A stretch of 64,000 bases of DNA from Bordetella genomosp. 10 (GTDB lineage Bacteria > Pseudomonadota > Gammaproteobacteria > Burkholderiales > Burkholderiaceae_B): NCBI RefSeq assembly GCF_002261225.1, contig NZ_NEVM01000001.1, positions 248,001 through 312,000 of the forward strand, read 5' to 3'. Below, piece by piece: positions 43,313 to 52,459 of the stretch. The notes under the pieces are model-generated. The model worked only from the letters and a program-made list of their open reading frames with translations. It ran no database searches and had not been told where the DNA came from. The translations under genes and the position numbers were made by a program. Every line of letters begins with the position of its first letter. Position 1 is the first letter of the stretch.

Positions 43313-45424
43313 ATGGCAAACACGCAGGCAGCATGCAGGGCGGGCGTAGACATCGGTGGCACGTTCACCGACGTCGCGTTGGAATACGAAGGGCGGTTGT
43401 CCACCGCCAAGGTGCTCACGGACTACGAAAAGCCCGAGCGGGCCATCGTCCAGGGCTTGAAGCTGGCTGCCCAGGAAGCCGGCATTTCCCCGTCCCTCAT
43501 CCGGTCGATCGTGCACGGCACCACGCTGGCGACCAACGCGCTGATCGAGCGCCGCGGCGCCAGGACCGCCTTCATCACCAGCGACGGCTTCCGCGACGTC
43601 ATCGAGATGCGCAATGAAGGCCGCTTCGAGCAGTACGACCTGGCCATCCAGTTGCCCGCGCCGCTGATCCCGCGCCGCGACCGCTTCGCGCTGAAGGGCC
43701 GCCTGGACGCCAGCGGGCGCGAGCTGGTGCCGCTGGACCTCGACGGCCTGGACCGCATCATCGACGAGATCCGCGCCGGCGGCTTCACCAGCGTGGCCGT
43801 GGGCCTGATGCACAGCTACCGCAACGGCGCGCACGAGCGCACGGTGCGCGAGCACCTGCTGCGCGCGCTGCCCGGCGTGGCCGTCTCGATCTCCAGCGAA
43901 GTTTCGCCGCAGATCCGCGAGTTCGAGCGCTTCAACACCGTTTGCGCCAACGCCTACGTCAAGCCGCTGATGTCTTCCTACCTGAACCGCCTGGCCAGCG
44001 CGCTGGCGGAAGAGGGCATGCGGTGTCCGCTGTACCTGATCCACTCCGGCGGCGGCCTGATGTCGCTGGCCAGCGCGGCGGAGTTTCCCGTGCGCCTGCT
44101 GGAGTCGGGCCCGGCGGGCGGCGCCATCTACGCGAGCCACGTGGCCGCGCGCTACGGGCTGGACCGCGTGCTGTCCTTCGACATGGGCGGCACCACCGCG
44201 AAGATCTGCCTGATCGAGGACCTGAATCCCAAGACCGCGCGCACCTTCGAGGTGGCCCGCACCTATCGCTACAAGAAGGGCAGCGGCATGCCCATCTCCA
44301 TCCCGGTGATCGAGATGGTGGAAATCGGCGCCGGCGGCGGCTCCATCGCCCACGTCGACGACCTGAAGCAGGTCCGCGTCGGCCCGGAAAGCGCCGGCTC
44401 CGAGCCGGGTCCGGCCTGCTATGGCCGCGGCGGCGAGCGGCCCACCGTCACCGACGCCGACCTGGTGCTGGCCAAGCTGGACGCCAAGCGCTTCGCCGGC
44501 GGCTCCATCACCCTGGATACCGACGCCTCGCGCAAGGCCATCGACGCGCACGTGGCCCGGCCGCTGAACGGCGAGACCGTGCAGGCCGCCTACGCCGTGG
44601 CCGAAATGGTGGACGAGAACATGTCCAACGCCGCGCGCATGCATGCCGTCGAAAGCGGCCGCGACCTCAGCGAGTACGCCATGATCGCCTACGGCGGCGC
44701 GGCCCCGCTGCATGCCGCCCGCCTCTGCGAAAAACTGGGCATGGACCGCCTGCTGGTGCCGCCGGGCGCCGGCGTGGGCTCGGCCATCGGCTTCCTGCGC
44801 GCGCCCTTCGGCTACGAGTCGCTGCGCAGCGCCGTGATGCGCCTGAGCCGCTTCGACGCCGAAGTGGTCAACGGCATGATCGCGGAAATGAACGAAGAGG
44901 TCTCCAGCTTCCTGCATGAGACCGGACACACCGGCGCCACGCTGCGCGAGCTGCGCGCCTACATGCGCTATGCCGGCCAGGGCTGGGAAATCCCGGTGTC
45001 GGCGCCCATGGCGGTGGTCGACCAGGCGGGGCTGGAGGTGCTGCGCGCCAACTTCGTGCAGGCCTATACCCAGTTGTTCGGCCATGAAGTGGCCGGGCTG
45101 GACGTGGAGGTGGTGAGCTGGTCGCTGTCGCTGCGCAGCGAAGTGCCGCCGCCCGAGCGCGTCAAGGCCAGCCTGGGCGAGGCCGCCGCCTCGCGCAAGG
45201 ACTATCCGCCGATCGACAGCCGTCCGGTCTTCGACGCCAAGACCGGCGACTTCCTGGACTGCGCCATCTACGACCGCGCCAGCCTGCCGGTCGGCCTGCG
45301 CCTGGACGGTCCGCTGATCGTCACGGAAAAGGAAACCTCGTCGTATGTCAGCCCGGGCTACAGCCTGATCCTGCAAGAGGACGGTTGCCTGCTGATTCAA
45401 CGTGCACAGAAGGAAGCTGCGTAA
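43313..45424 (+). CDS. hydantoinase/oxoprolinase A subunit (HyuA family)
   Basis: A 703-residue ATP-dependent amidase-type subunit. The N-terminal actin-like ATPase fold starts GVDIGGTFTDVALEYEGRLS. The second phosphate loop is VLSFDMGGTTAKICLI (about residue 285). SGPAGGAIYASHVAARYG, GSEPGPACYGRGG and TDADLVLAKLD are further family signatures. HyuA/HyuB proteins hydrolyse cyclic amides (N-methylhydantoin, 5-oxoproline) or carboxylate ketones (acetophenone, acetone). The partner HyuB gene overlaps it by one base (TAATG), and an MFS transporter follows. Substrate class cannot be settled from sequence alone. Confidence 0.9.
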   Translation: MANTQAACRAGVDIGGTFTDVALEYEGRLSTAKVLTDYEKPERAIVQGLKLAAQEAGISPSLIRSIVHGTTLATNALIERRGARTAFITSDGFRDVIEMRNEGRFEQYDLAIQLPAPLIPRRDRFALKGRLDASGRELVPLDLDGLDRIIDEIRAGGFTSVAVGLMHSYRNGAHERTVREHLLRALPGVAVSISSEVSPQIREFERFNTVCANAYVKPLMSSYLNRLASALAEEGMRCPLYLIHSGGGLMSLASAAEFPVRLLESGPAGGAIYASHVAARYGLDRVLSFDMGGTTAKICLIEDLNPKTARTFEVARTYRYKKGSGMPISIPVIEMVEIGAGGGSIAHVDDLKQVRVGPESAGSEPGPACYGRGGERPTVTDADLVLAKLDAKRFAGGSITLDTDASRKAIDAHVARPLNGETVQAAYAVAEMVDENMSNAARMHAVESGRDLSEYAMIAYGGAAPLHAARLCEKLGMDRLLVPPGAGVGSAIGFLRAPFGYESLRSAVMRLSRFDAEVVNGMIAEMNEEVSSFLHETGHTGATLRELRAYMRYAGQGWEIPVSAPMAVVDQAGLEVLRANFVQAYTQLFGHEVAGLDVEVVSWSLSLRSEVPPPERVKASLGEAAASRKDYPPIDSRPVFDAKTGDFLDCAIYDRASLPVGLRLDGPLIVTEKETSSYVSPGYSLILQEDGCLLIQRAQKEAA

Positions 45425-47097
45425 TGAACGTGAGCAAAAAGGGCGCAACCGCCATCCGCGTCCGCGAACAAATCATGTGGAACCGGCTGATCGCGGTCGT
45501 CGAGGAGCAGGCCGTCACGCTGGTGCGCACGGCTTTCTGCACCAGCGTGCGCGAGGCGGGCGACCTGTCGGCCGGCGTCTTCGACGCGCAGGGCCGCATG
45601 ATCGCCCAGGCCGTCACCGGCACGCCGGGCCACGTCAACTCCATGGCGGAGTCGGTGGGACACTTCGTCGCCAGGTTCAGCGGCAAGCTGTCGCCCGGCG
45701 ACGTGCTGGTCACCAACGACCCCTGGATGGGCACCGGACACCTGCACGACATCACCATGGTCACGCCGGTTTTCCGCGGCGCGACGCCGCGCCTGATCGG
45801 CTTTTTCGCGTCGACGGCGCACGTGGTGGACATCGGCGGCCGCGGCTTCGGGCCGGACGCCGGCGAAGTCTACGAAGAAGGCATCTGCGTGCCCCTGATG
45901 AAATTCCACAAGGGCGGCGAAGTGAACGAGGACCTGATCGAGATCCTGCGCAGCAACGTGCGCGAACGCGACCAGGTGATCGGCGACTTCCATTCGCTGG
46001 TGGCCTGCAACGACACCGGCCGCCGCCGCCTGGAAGCCATGATGGACGAGTTCGGCCTGGACGACCTGCAGGAGCTGGCGGAATTCATCTTCGAGCACAG
46101 CGAACGCGCCACGCGCGAACGCCTGGCGGCCTTGCCGGCCGGCAGCCACGCGTACGAGATGCGCGTGGACGGCTACGAGCAGCCGATCGACCTGCGCGTC
46201 AGCGTGCAGGCCAGGGACGGCGCCATGTACGCCGACTTCAGCGGCACCTCCGGGCCCAGCCGCTACGGCATCAACGTGCCGCTGACGTACACCAAGGCCT
46301 ATGCCTGCTATGCCTTGAAGTGCGCGCTGGCGCCGGACATTCCCAACAACTGGGCTTCGCTCAAGCCCTTCGAGATCACCGCGCCGGAAGGATGCATCCT
46401 CAACGCGCCGCGGCCCGCGCCGGTGGCCGTGCGCCACGTGCTCGGCCACCTGATCCCCGACGTGGTGCTGGGCGCGCTGCAGTCCTACCGCCCGGACCTC
46501 ATCCCGGCCGAAGGCGCCAGCGCCCTGTGGAACCTGCAGATGCGCTTTACCGGCGTGCGGCCCGACAACAGCCAGTCGCGCCATGAAATGCTCATTTTCA
46601 ACACGGGCGGCACCGGCGCGCGTCCGGCCAGCGACGGCCTGAGCGCGACGGCCTTTCCCAGCGGCGTGCACACCATGTCCTCCGAGGTCACGGAAAGCAT
46701 CGGGCCCATCATCGTCTGGCGCAAGGAACTGCGTCCCGACTCGGGCGGCGCCGGCAAGTGGCGCGGCGGCCTGGGCCAACGCATCGAGATCGGCGCGCAC
46801 GACGGCTATCACTTCACGCTGAACGCCATGTTCGACCGCGTCGCCTATCCGGCGCGCGGGCATGAAGGCGGCGGCAGCGGCGCGGCCGGCATGGTCGGCA
46901 TGGACGACGGCGCCGTCATGCAGGCCAAGGGCACGCAACTGATCCCCGAAGGCCGCCGGCTGGTGCTGGACCTGCCGGGTGGCGGCGGCTACGGCGCGCC
47001 GGCCACCCGTCCGGCCGCGCTGGTGCAGCGCGACGTCCGCGACGGCTACATCAGCGAAGCGCAGGCGCGGCGGGACTATCCGCACGCCTTCGAGTAA
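45424..47097 (+). CDS. hydantoinase/oxoprolinase B subunit (HyuB family)
   Basis: A 557-residue subunit that pairs with the preceding HyuA. Conserved motifs are REQIMWNRLIAVVEEQAVTL, REAGDLSAGVFDAQGRMIAQ, TNDPWMGTGHLHDITMV and RPDSGGAGKWRGGLGQRIEI, then LPGGGGYG at the C-terminus. The length is typical of HyuB. The ATG is shared with the hyuA stop (TAATG). With the MFS transporter downstream it forms a three-gene uptake and hydrolysis module, separate from the second HyuAB pair at the right edge of the window. Confidence 0.9.
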   Translation: MNVSKKGATAIRVREQIMWNRLIAVVEEQAVTLVRTAFCTSVREAGDLSAGVFDAQGRMIAQAVTGTPGHVNSMAESVGHFVARFSGKLSPGDVLVTNDPWMGTGHLHDITMVTPVFRGATPRLIGFFASTAHVVDIGGRGFGPDAGEVYEEGICVPLMKFHKGGEVNEDLIEILRSNVRERDQVIGDFHSLVACNDTGRRRLEAMMDEFGLDDLQELAEFIFEHSERATRERLAALPAGSHAYEMRVDGYEQPIDLRVSVQARDGAMYADFSGTSGPSRYGINVPLTYTKAYACYALKCALAPDIPNNWASLKPFEITAPEGCILNAPRPAPVAVRHVLGHLIPDVVLGALQSYRPDLIPAEGASALWNLQMRFTGVRPDNSQSRHEMLIFNTGGTGARPASDGLSATAFPSGVHTMSSEVTESIGPIIVWRKELRPDSGGAGKWRGGLGQRIEIGAHDGYHFTLNAMFDRVAYPARGHEGGGSGAAGMVGMDDGAVMQAKGTQLIPEGRRLVLDLPGGGGYGAPATRPAALVQRDVRDGYISEAQARRDYPHAFE

Positions 47098-47194
47098 ACG
47101 GTAAACCGGCATGCCGGGAAGCGGGCCGGCCGGCCCGCTTCGTATTGCGTCCAAGGTCCGGGCACGGGGAGTGCCCGAGCATAAGGGGAACACG

Positions 47195-48583
47195 ATGGCT
47201 ATCAATGCAGCGCAGGCATCCAATGAGCTGCGGTTCAAGGGCGCGCGCGGCGGCTCGGACGCGGACGTCCAGGCCGCCGCGCCGCGCAAGGTCGGCAAGG
47301 AAGAATTGAATCGCGTCGTCCTGGCCTCGGTGGTGGGCAGTTTCGTCGAGTGGTTCGAATTCTCGGTCTACGGCTACCTGGCGAGCGTGCTGGGCAAGGT
47401 CTTCTTTCCGGCCAGCGCGCCCGGCACGCAGCTCATCGCCTCGCTGGCGGCCTTCGCCATCGCCTTCTTCGCGCGGCCGTTCGGCGGCATCATCTTCGGC
47501 CCCATCGGCGACCGGCTGGGCCGCAAGCAGGTGCTGACCGTCACCATCCTGATGATGGCGGTGGCGACCTTCGCCATCGGCCTGATTCCCTCGCACGACA
47601 CCATAGGCATGGCCGCGCCCGTGCTGCTGGTGCTGCTGCGCCTGCTGCAAGGCATCTCGGCGGGCGGCGAGGGCAGCGGCGCGGCCATCTACGTGGCCGA
47701 ATACTGCTCCGACAAGCGCCGCACGGCGATCACGAGCTGGATCGAGGTCGGCTGCATCAGCGGCTTCGCGTTCGGCGCCACCATCACCACGGTCCTCACC
47801 ACCTTCTTCACCCCGGAACAGATCTTCGCCTGGGCCTGGCGCGTGCCTTTCCTGCTGGCCCTGCCGCTGGGCGGCATCGGCCTGTACATCCGCAAGCGCC
47901 TGGAGGAATCGCCCGCTTTCGAGGCGGTCAGCCAGAACAAGAAATCCCACGCCAACGCGGGCTGGAATTACCTGTTCTCCAAGTGCATGCGCCTGGTGCT
48001 GGTTTCCTGCGGCATCATCATCGTGACCAACGTTACGCTGTACACGGTCACCACCTACATTCCCACCTACCTGATCAGCACGCTGACGATAGACGCGAAG
48101 TCCGGCTTCCTGATGTCGCTGGGACCGCAACTGTTCCTCATCGTCATGATCCCGGTCATGGGCGCGCTGGCCGACCGCGTCACCCGCAAGCGCCTGATGC
48201 TGGCGGGCAGCTTCGGGGTGCTGGTTCTGGCGATTCCCTGCTTCAATATGCTGGTGTCGGGCGACTACGCGGTCAAGGTCGCGGCCTTGCTGGTCCTGAA
48301 CCTGTGCCTGGCGTCGCTGCTGGGCTGCATCTATTCGATCATTCCGGCGCTCTTTCCCACGCAGGTGCGCTTCACCGGCATGGCCGTCAGCTACAACGTG
48401 GCGGTGGCCCTGTTCGCCGGCACCGCGCCCATGCTCAACGCCTGGCTGATCCAGCAGACCGGCAACAAGATGATGCCCGCCTATTACCTGATGTTCGGCG
48501 CGGTGCTGGGCATCGTGGCCCTGTTCTACAGCCGCGACAACACCGGGCAGCCCATGCCGGGGGACGAGCCGCGGCCGGAGTAG
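47195..48583 (+). CDS. MFS metabolite:proton symporter (MHS family)
   Basis: A 462-residue permease with 12 predicted helices. MHS signatures are SFVEWFEFSVYGYLASVLGK in TM1, GDRLGRKQVLTVTILMM in the TM2-3 loop, LLRLLQGISAGGEGSGAAIY in TM4-5 and ADRVTRKRLMLAGS in the 8-9 loop. The N-terminal 40 residues are hydrophilic. AAGGGG precedes the ATG (47195). It closes the hyuA-hyuB operon after 97 bp and probably imports the HyuAB substrate, an organic anion or zwitterion by family precedent. Confidence 0.9.
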   Translation: MAINAAQASNELRFKGARGGSDADVQAAAPRKVGKEELNRVVLASVVGSFVEWFEFSVYGYLASVLGKVFFPASAPGTQLIASLAAFAIAFFARPFGGIIFGPIGDRLGRKQVLTVTILMMAVATFAIGLIPSHDTIGMAAPVLLVLLRLLQGISAGGEGSGAAIYVAEYCSDKRRTAITSWIEVGCISGFAFGATITTVLTTFFTPEQIFAWAWRVPFLLALPLGGIGLYIRKRLEESPAFEAVSQNKKSHANAGWNYLFSKCMRLVLVSCGIIIVTNVTLYTVTTYIPTYLISTLTIDAKSGFLMSLGPQLFLIVMIPVMGALADRVTRKRLMLAGSFGVLVLAIPCFNMLVSGDYAVKVAALLVLNLCLASLLGCIYSIIPALFPTQVRFTGMAVSYNVAVALFAGTAPMLNAWLIQQTGNKMMPAYYLMFGAVLGIVALFYSRDNTGQPMPGDEPRPE

Positions 48584-48630
48584 TTGGCTGGACTGGTTGG
48601 CTGGAGCCGCAGCCGCCGGCCCGCCTCCCT

Positions 48631-49587
48631 TCAGGCGTCGGCGTATTGGTCCGGCCGGCACTTCGACGCGTAGCCGACCACGCTTTCGGTGCAGACTTCC
48701 TCCAGCAGCCAGCGGGTGAACTGCATGAGGATGGGCGAGTGCCGGCGGTCCGGGCGCACCAGCAGGCTGAAGCGCGGGATGTGCCCGGCGGGTAGTTGCT
48801 TCAGCAGGTCCAGGCCGAAGGGCGCGACCAGGCGCCCGGCGTCGACGCCGCGCACCGCGTCCGCGTAGGAAATCAAGCCCACGCCCAGGCCCGCCAGCAC
48901 GGCCTCCATCATGGCGGCGTGCGTATGCAGCATCATGATGGGTTGGGAAGGGCGTTGCGTCACGCCCAGCAGCTTGAGCGTGTCTTCCCACAGCGAATTG
49001 GCCACCAGCGGCACGACCACCGAGTGCTTGAGCAGGTCCTCGGGTTGTTCGACCGGCAGCCGTTCCAGCAGCCCCGGCGTCGCCACCAGCACTTTCAGGT
49101 CGTCGATCAACGGCGTTTCGACGAAATCGGGCGGCGCGCCGTAGCTCCAGTGGATGGCGGCCTCCAGCCCCTTGTTGTTGAACTCGTCCAGCTCCACGCC
49201 GATGGCCATGCGCACGTCGATGTCCGGCACCGACGACGTGAAGCGTCCCAGGCGGGGCACCAGGAATTCGGTGGCGAAATACGGGCTGACGTAGAGATAG
49301 AGCTGCTGCTTGGCGGTCGCCGGCTGGATGGCGTCCACGCCCTCGGCGAAACGGTCCAGCCCGTCGCGCACGTGCTTGTAGAACTGCTGGGCGGCGTCGG
49401 TGGGCGTCAGGCTGCGCGCGCTGCGCTGGAACAACTGCTGGTCGAGATGAGATTCCAGTTGCTTGAGCTGCAGGCTCACCGCCTGCGGCGTCAGGCAAAG
49501 CTCCCCCGCGGCCTGGCGTATCGAGCCGTGGCGCATCACCGCTTCGAAAATACGCAGGGTGTTCAGGGGAGGCAGGCGGTAACGCAT
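48631..49587 (-). CDS. LysR-family regulator (GcvA-like)
   Basis: A 318-residue protein. The HTH is at residues 1-60 (LPPLNTLRIFEAVMRHGSIR, LTPQAVSLQLKQLESHL), with QRSARSLTPTDAAQQFYKHV at the wing, followed by the substrate-binding domain. The GcvA-type start LPPLNTLRIFEAV is clear. It converges with the hyuAB-MFS operon, with 47 bp between stops, and is a candidate regulator of that operon. The last 17 residues (VVGYASKCRPDQYADA) are beyond the fold. Confidence 0.88.
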   Translation of the reverse strand: MRYRLPPLNTLRIFEAVMRHGSIRQAAGELCLTPQAVSLQLKQLESHLDQQLFQRSARSLTPTDAAQQFYKHVRDGLDRFAEGVDAIQPATAKQQLYLYVSPYFATEFLVPRLGRFTSSVPDIDVRMAIGVELDEFNNKGLEAAIHWSYGAPPDFVETPLIDDLKVLVATPGLLERLPVEQPEDLLKHSVVVPLVANSLWEDTLKLLGVTQRPSQPIMMLHTHAAMMEAVLAGLGVGLISYADAVRGVDAGRLVAPFGLDLLKQLPAGHIPRFSLLVRPDRRHSPILMQFTRWLLEEVCTESVVGYASKCRPDQYADA

Positions 49588-49801
49588 GGTCGTGGCTGAA
49601 CCTCGTCCCGCGTGGAGCGGGACTGGGACGGGAGTCGCGGATTACGGATTCCGATCATAGTCGGAAAATGTCCCGCGCCGCGGCGGAACAATCGCCGCGA
49701 TTATCGGCGGGGCGGCGGGATATTCGTTCGTCCAGGCGCACAGGCAAAGGCCGGCGAGCCCGGTACATTGCGCGGTCCTGGAACTTTCGGAGGCTAGTCC
49801 C

Positions 49802-50320
49802 TTGCGTGCTATCGGTTCTTTCGGCGGGGTGAAGCGCGGGCCGGCCGGCTCCGGCGCCGACGCCGCCGTCCATCTTGCGCCGGCAATATTCAAGGACGTC
49901 CCGGGCGCCAAGGACGTCCCGGGCGGCGGCAGGAAATCGCTGGTCGCATGCCTGCTGGACGCCGTGGCCAGGCGCCCGGCATCGGTGTCGAAGACCTGGT
50001 CCCGGTATCGGGCGTGCGTCGGGGACCGGCATCCGCCCTGTCAACTGCGAACGGACGCCCGGGAGGCGTTGTGGGATTTCAGCATGGAGGAATTCCGCCG
50101 CGTGCTCGCCACGCTGGAAATGCGCGCCGCCGACGCCCGCCCGGTCCAGCGCGCCATGCTGCTGGCCGCCCTGGACATCTGGTGCGAGCTTCATCCGCTG
50201 CCGGCCACCCGGCAACCGGACGGCGGCATGGACACGCACCTCAGGCGCCACGCGCTGCGCGCCGTCCTCCAATCCCCGTTCCGCGAGGGGCGGGCGCCGC
50301 GGCGGGGCCGGGCGTCCTGA
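49802..50320 (+). CDS. possible hypothetical protein, TTG start
   Basis: A 172-codon frame whose first usable codon is TTG. No family is recognised. The middle is plausible protein: SLVACLLDAVARRPASVSKT, WDFSMEEFRRVLATLEMRAA and PVQRAMLLAALDIWCELHPL look helical and amphipathic. No RBS is obvious, and the reverse strand is open over much of the same region. If translation starts at the internal ATG 50084, a shorter domain of 78 residues remains. It occupies the only room between the LysR and the amino-acid-binding lipoprotein genes. Confidence 0.35.
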   Translation: MRAIGSFGGVKRGPAGSGADAAVHLAPAIFKDVPGAKDVPGGGRKSLVACLLDAVARRPASVSKTWSRYRACVGDRHPPCQLRTDAREALWDFSMEEFRRVLATLEMRAADARPVQRAMLLAALDIWCELHPLPATRQPDGGMDTHLRRHALRAVLQSPFREGRAPRRGRAS

Positions 50321-50352
50321 GCCGGCCTGGCCGCGTCCTCGCTTCCTTTCCG

Positions 50353-51168
50353 TTACTGCGGCGAGACCGTTCCGCGCAGATTGGCGCGTTCCACGGCCTT
50401 CTGCACCGTGCCGTTGGCCACCGATGCCTGCACGAAGTCCTTCACGAAATCCTGGCCGGCTTCGCGTCCCTTGGGCACGCCGATCGCGAAGTGCTCCATG
50501 CCCCAATGATCGGGCAGCACGCGCGAACCCGGCAGCTTGTCGCTCAGTTCGTACAGGATGGCGTCGTTGGTCGCGAAGGCGTCGATCCTGCGCTTGCGCA
50601 GCATTTCCACCGCCTGGGCCAGCGTCGGCACCGGCACCAGCCTGGCCTTGGGATAGAGCGGCTTCAGCTCCTCGCTCGTCGAACTGCCCTTGCTGACGCC
50701 GATGCGCAGGCCGCGGCGCTTCAGGTCGTCCAGTTTCTTCAGCCGCGAGTTCTTCACCACCAGCGCGCTCTTCTCCACGTCCAGCACCGTGGGCGAGAAG
50801 TCCATGGTCTGCGCGCGTTCCTCGGTCGCATTGGTGAAGGTGAAGTCGGCGTCGCCGTTGGCCACGGCCTGGAGGGCCTCGGCGTTGCTTGGGAAGACCT
50901 TGGGTTCGAAGGGCACGCCCAGTTTCTGCGCGAAGGCCTGGCCGACGTCGTAGCCCACGCCGCGCGGATCGTCGCCGTCCTTGCCGGCCACATAGGACGT
51001 CGGGCTGCCCTGGTACATCGCGACGCGCAGGGAACCGGTCGGCGCCAGCACGTGCTGGGTGGCGACCAGGCTTTGTTTGGCGGCGTCTTCCGGGTTGGTG
51101 TGGGCGCAGCCTTGCAGCAGCGCGGTCAGCGACAGGGCAATGGCGGCCAGGGTATTTCTTTTAAACAT
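50353..51168 (-). CDS. amino-acid-type periplasmic binding lipoprotein (SBP_bac_3)
   Basis: A 271-residue protein. The lipoprotein signal is LAAIALSLTALLQGC, with lipobox L-Q-G-C at about Cys21. Family 3 binding fold: GSLRVAMYQGSPTSYVAGKD, RGVGYDVGQAFAQKLGV, NGDADFTFTNATEERAQTMD and LRIGVSKGSSTSEELKPLY. Such proteins feed polar amino-acid ABC importers, but no permease or ATPase is adjacent. The start is preceded by GGAGAAAT. It lies just after the terminator of the long minus-strand catabolic array, so it is its own unit and not the missing binding protein of the PotABC-type importer by position. Confidence 0.88.
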   Translation of the reverse strand: MFKRNTLAAIALSLTALLQGCAHTNPEDAAKQSLVATQHVLAPTGSLRVAMYQGSPTSYVAGKDGDDPRGVGYDVGQAFAQKLGVPFEPKVFPSNAEALQAVANGDADFTFTNATEERAQTMDFSPTVLDVEKSALVVKNSRLKKLDDLKRRGLRIGVSKGSSTSEELKPLYPKARLVPVPTLAQAVEMLRKRRIDAFATNDAILYELSDKLPGSRVLPDHWGMEHFAIGVPKGREAGQDFVKDFVQASVANGTVQKAVERANLRGTVSPQ

Positions 51169-51334
51169 AATTTCTCCTAACGGCGTTGGGCGAGCATTCG
51201 TCGATGCGTCGGTGGCGCGGGGCTGCCCGGCATGGCCGCATGAAGGCTTGCGAGGGATGCCGGCGCCGGCGCGGGGGGCGCGCCGGGCGGGATGATACTG
51301 TTGTCCTGAAACAAATTGCTGACGCCAAGCTGTC

Positions 51335-51372
51335 CAAAAATAACGGCGTGGATACTAGTTGTATCCACGCCG
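51335..51372 (-). terminator. intrinsic terminator of the catabolic array
   Basis: A perfect 12-bp stem CGGCGTGGATAC / GTATCCACGCCG has a 5-nt loop (51344-51372). On the minus strand it is followed by TTATTTTT. It lies 28 bp after the Bug-protein stop. Confidence 0.92.
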
Positions 51373-51399
51373 GCGGGGAAACGCGCGGGAGAGGCGGGA

Positions 51400-52386
51400 T
51401 CAATCCACCTTGAGATGGTTGTCGTCGATCAGTTTCTTGTAGACCTGGAGTTGCGACCTGGTGAGGTCGCCCAGTTCCTGGGGCGACGAACCGCGCGGCA
51501 CCGCCCCCTGGGCGGCCAGCTTTTGTTGCACGTCGGGGTTGGCCAGGGCCTTCTTGATGGAGGCGTTCAGGCGGTCGACGATGGCCGCGGGGGTATTCCT
51601 GGGCGCGACGACGACGAACCAGGATTCGAAGGTGAAGGACACCGAGCCGGATTCCGACAGGGTCTTCACGCCGGGCAACTGCGCCAGTTCCTTGGCCGAG
51701 CACACGCCGATCAGGTCCAGCTTCTTGCCGTCGACCAGGCTCTTGACGGTGGGCAGCGCCTCGAAGGCCGCCTGGACCTCGCCCGCCGCCACGCCCACCG
51801 CGGCCTGCGACGCGCCCTTGTAGGGCACGTGCACGACGTTCAGGCCGTTGCGCGCGGCGAACAGGGCCATGGCGATGTGCTGGGGGCTGCCTATCCCGCC
51901 GGAGCCGTAGTGCAGCTTGCCCGGGGCCGCCCTGGCCGCCGCGATGAAATCCGCGGCGCTCTTGTAATGCAGGCTGGGGGTCGTCACCAGCCCCCATTCG
52001 AAAGTGGTCGCCAGCGAGATGGGCGTGAAGTCGCGCACGGGGTCCCAGGGCATGTTGGACTGCATGTTGGGCACCATGGTCAGGATGCTGTCGTTGTAGC
52101 CGCCCAGGGTGTAGCCGTCCGGCGCCGCCTTGGAAACGCGGTCGGCGCCGATGATGCCCGCGGCGCCCGGCTGGTTCTCGACGACGACCGCCACGCCCAG
52201 GTCCTTGGCCATTTCCTGGGCGACGAGCCGCGCGGCATTGTCCACCGCGCTGCCGGCCGCCAGCGGCACGATCATGGTGATGGCGTGGTCGGGATAGGCC
52301 GCTTGCGCCGCGGCCGCATAGGCGCCGGCCAGCGCGCAGGCCGCGAGCAATGCCTTGCGCAGGGTGTTCGCCAAGGTGTTCTTCAT
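51400..52386 (-). CDS. orphan Bug/TctC solute-binding protein
   Basis: A 328-residue periplasmic protein. The start is ATG 52384-52386 with GGAGATCC upstream. The signal peptide runs to about residue 29 (LLAACALAGAYAAAAQAA); the mature protein begins YPDHAITMIVPLAAGSAVDN. Bug motifs include VVENQPGAAGIIGADRVSKA, VVHVPYKGASQAAVGVAAGE and ESWFVVVAPRNTPAAIVDRL. It is the last gene of the amidohydrolase/Ldh group and is followed by a strong terminator. No TctAB partner is nearby. The ligand is unknown; its neighbours suggest the substrate or an intermediate of that pathway. Confidence 0.92.
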   Translation of the reverse strand: MKNTLANTLRKALLAACALAGAYAAAAQAAYPDHAITMIVPLAAGSAVDNAARLVAQEMAKDLGVAVVVENQPGAAGIIGADRVSKAAPDGYTLGGYNDSILTMVPNMQSNMPWDPVRDFTPISLATTFEWGLVTTPSLHYKSAADFIAAARAAPGKLHYGSGGIGSPQHIAMALFAARNGLNVVHVPYKGASQAAVGVAAGEVQAAFEALPTVKSLVDGKKLDLIGVCSAKELAQLPGVKTLSESGSVSFTFESWFVVVAPRNTPAAIVDRLNASIKKALANPDVQQKLAAQGAVPRGSSPQELGDLTRSQLQVYKKLIDDNHLKVD

Positions 52387-52459
52387 GGTGGATCTCCTCA
52401 TGTTCTGTCTCCCCTCGTGCCGGGTCCCGGAAGCCGGATCGAATTGTCGGGACGCGGCG

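Noticed and set aside
49655..50506. 283-codon minus-strand frame beside the lipoprotein gene
   Set aside because: It is Arg/Gly/Pro-rich with no motif or RBS, and overlaps the lipoprotein gene end. The plus-strand candidate is weak too but has more protein-like helices.
51344..51372. Perfect 12-bp dyad considered as an operator for the binding-lipoprotein gene
   Set aside because: On the minus strand it is followed by TTATTTTT right after the Bug gene, so a terminator explains it better.
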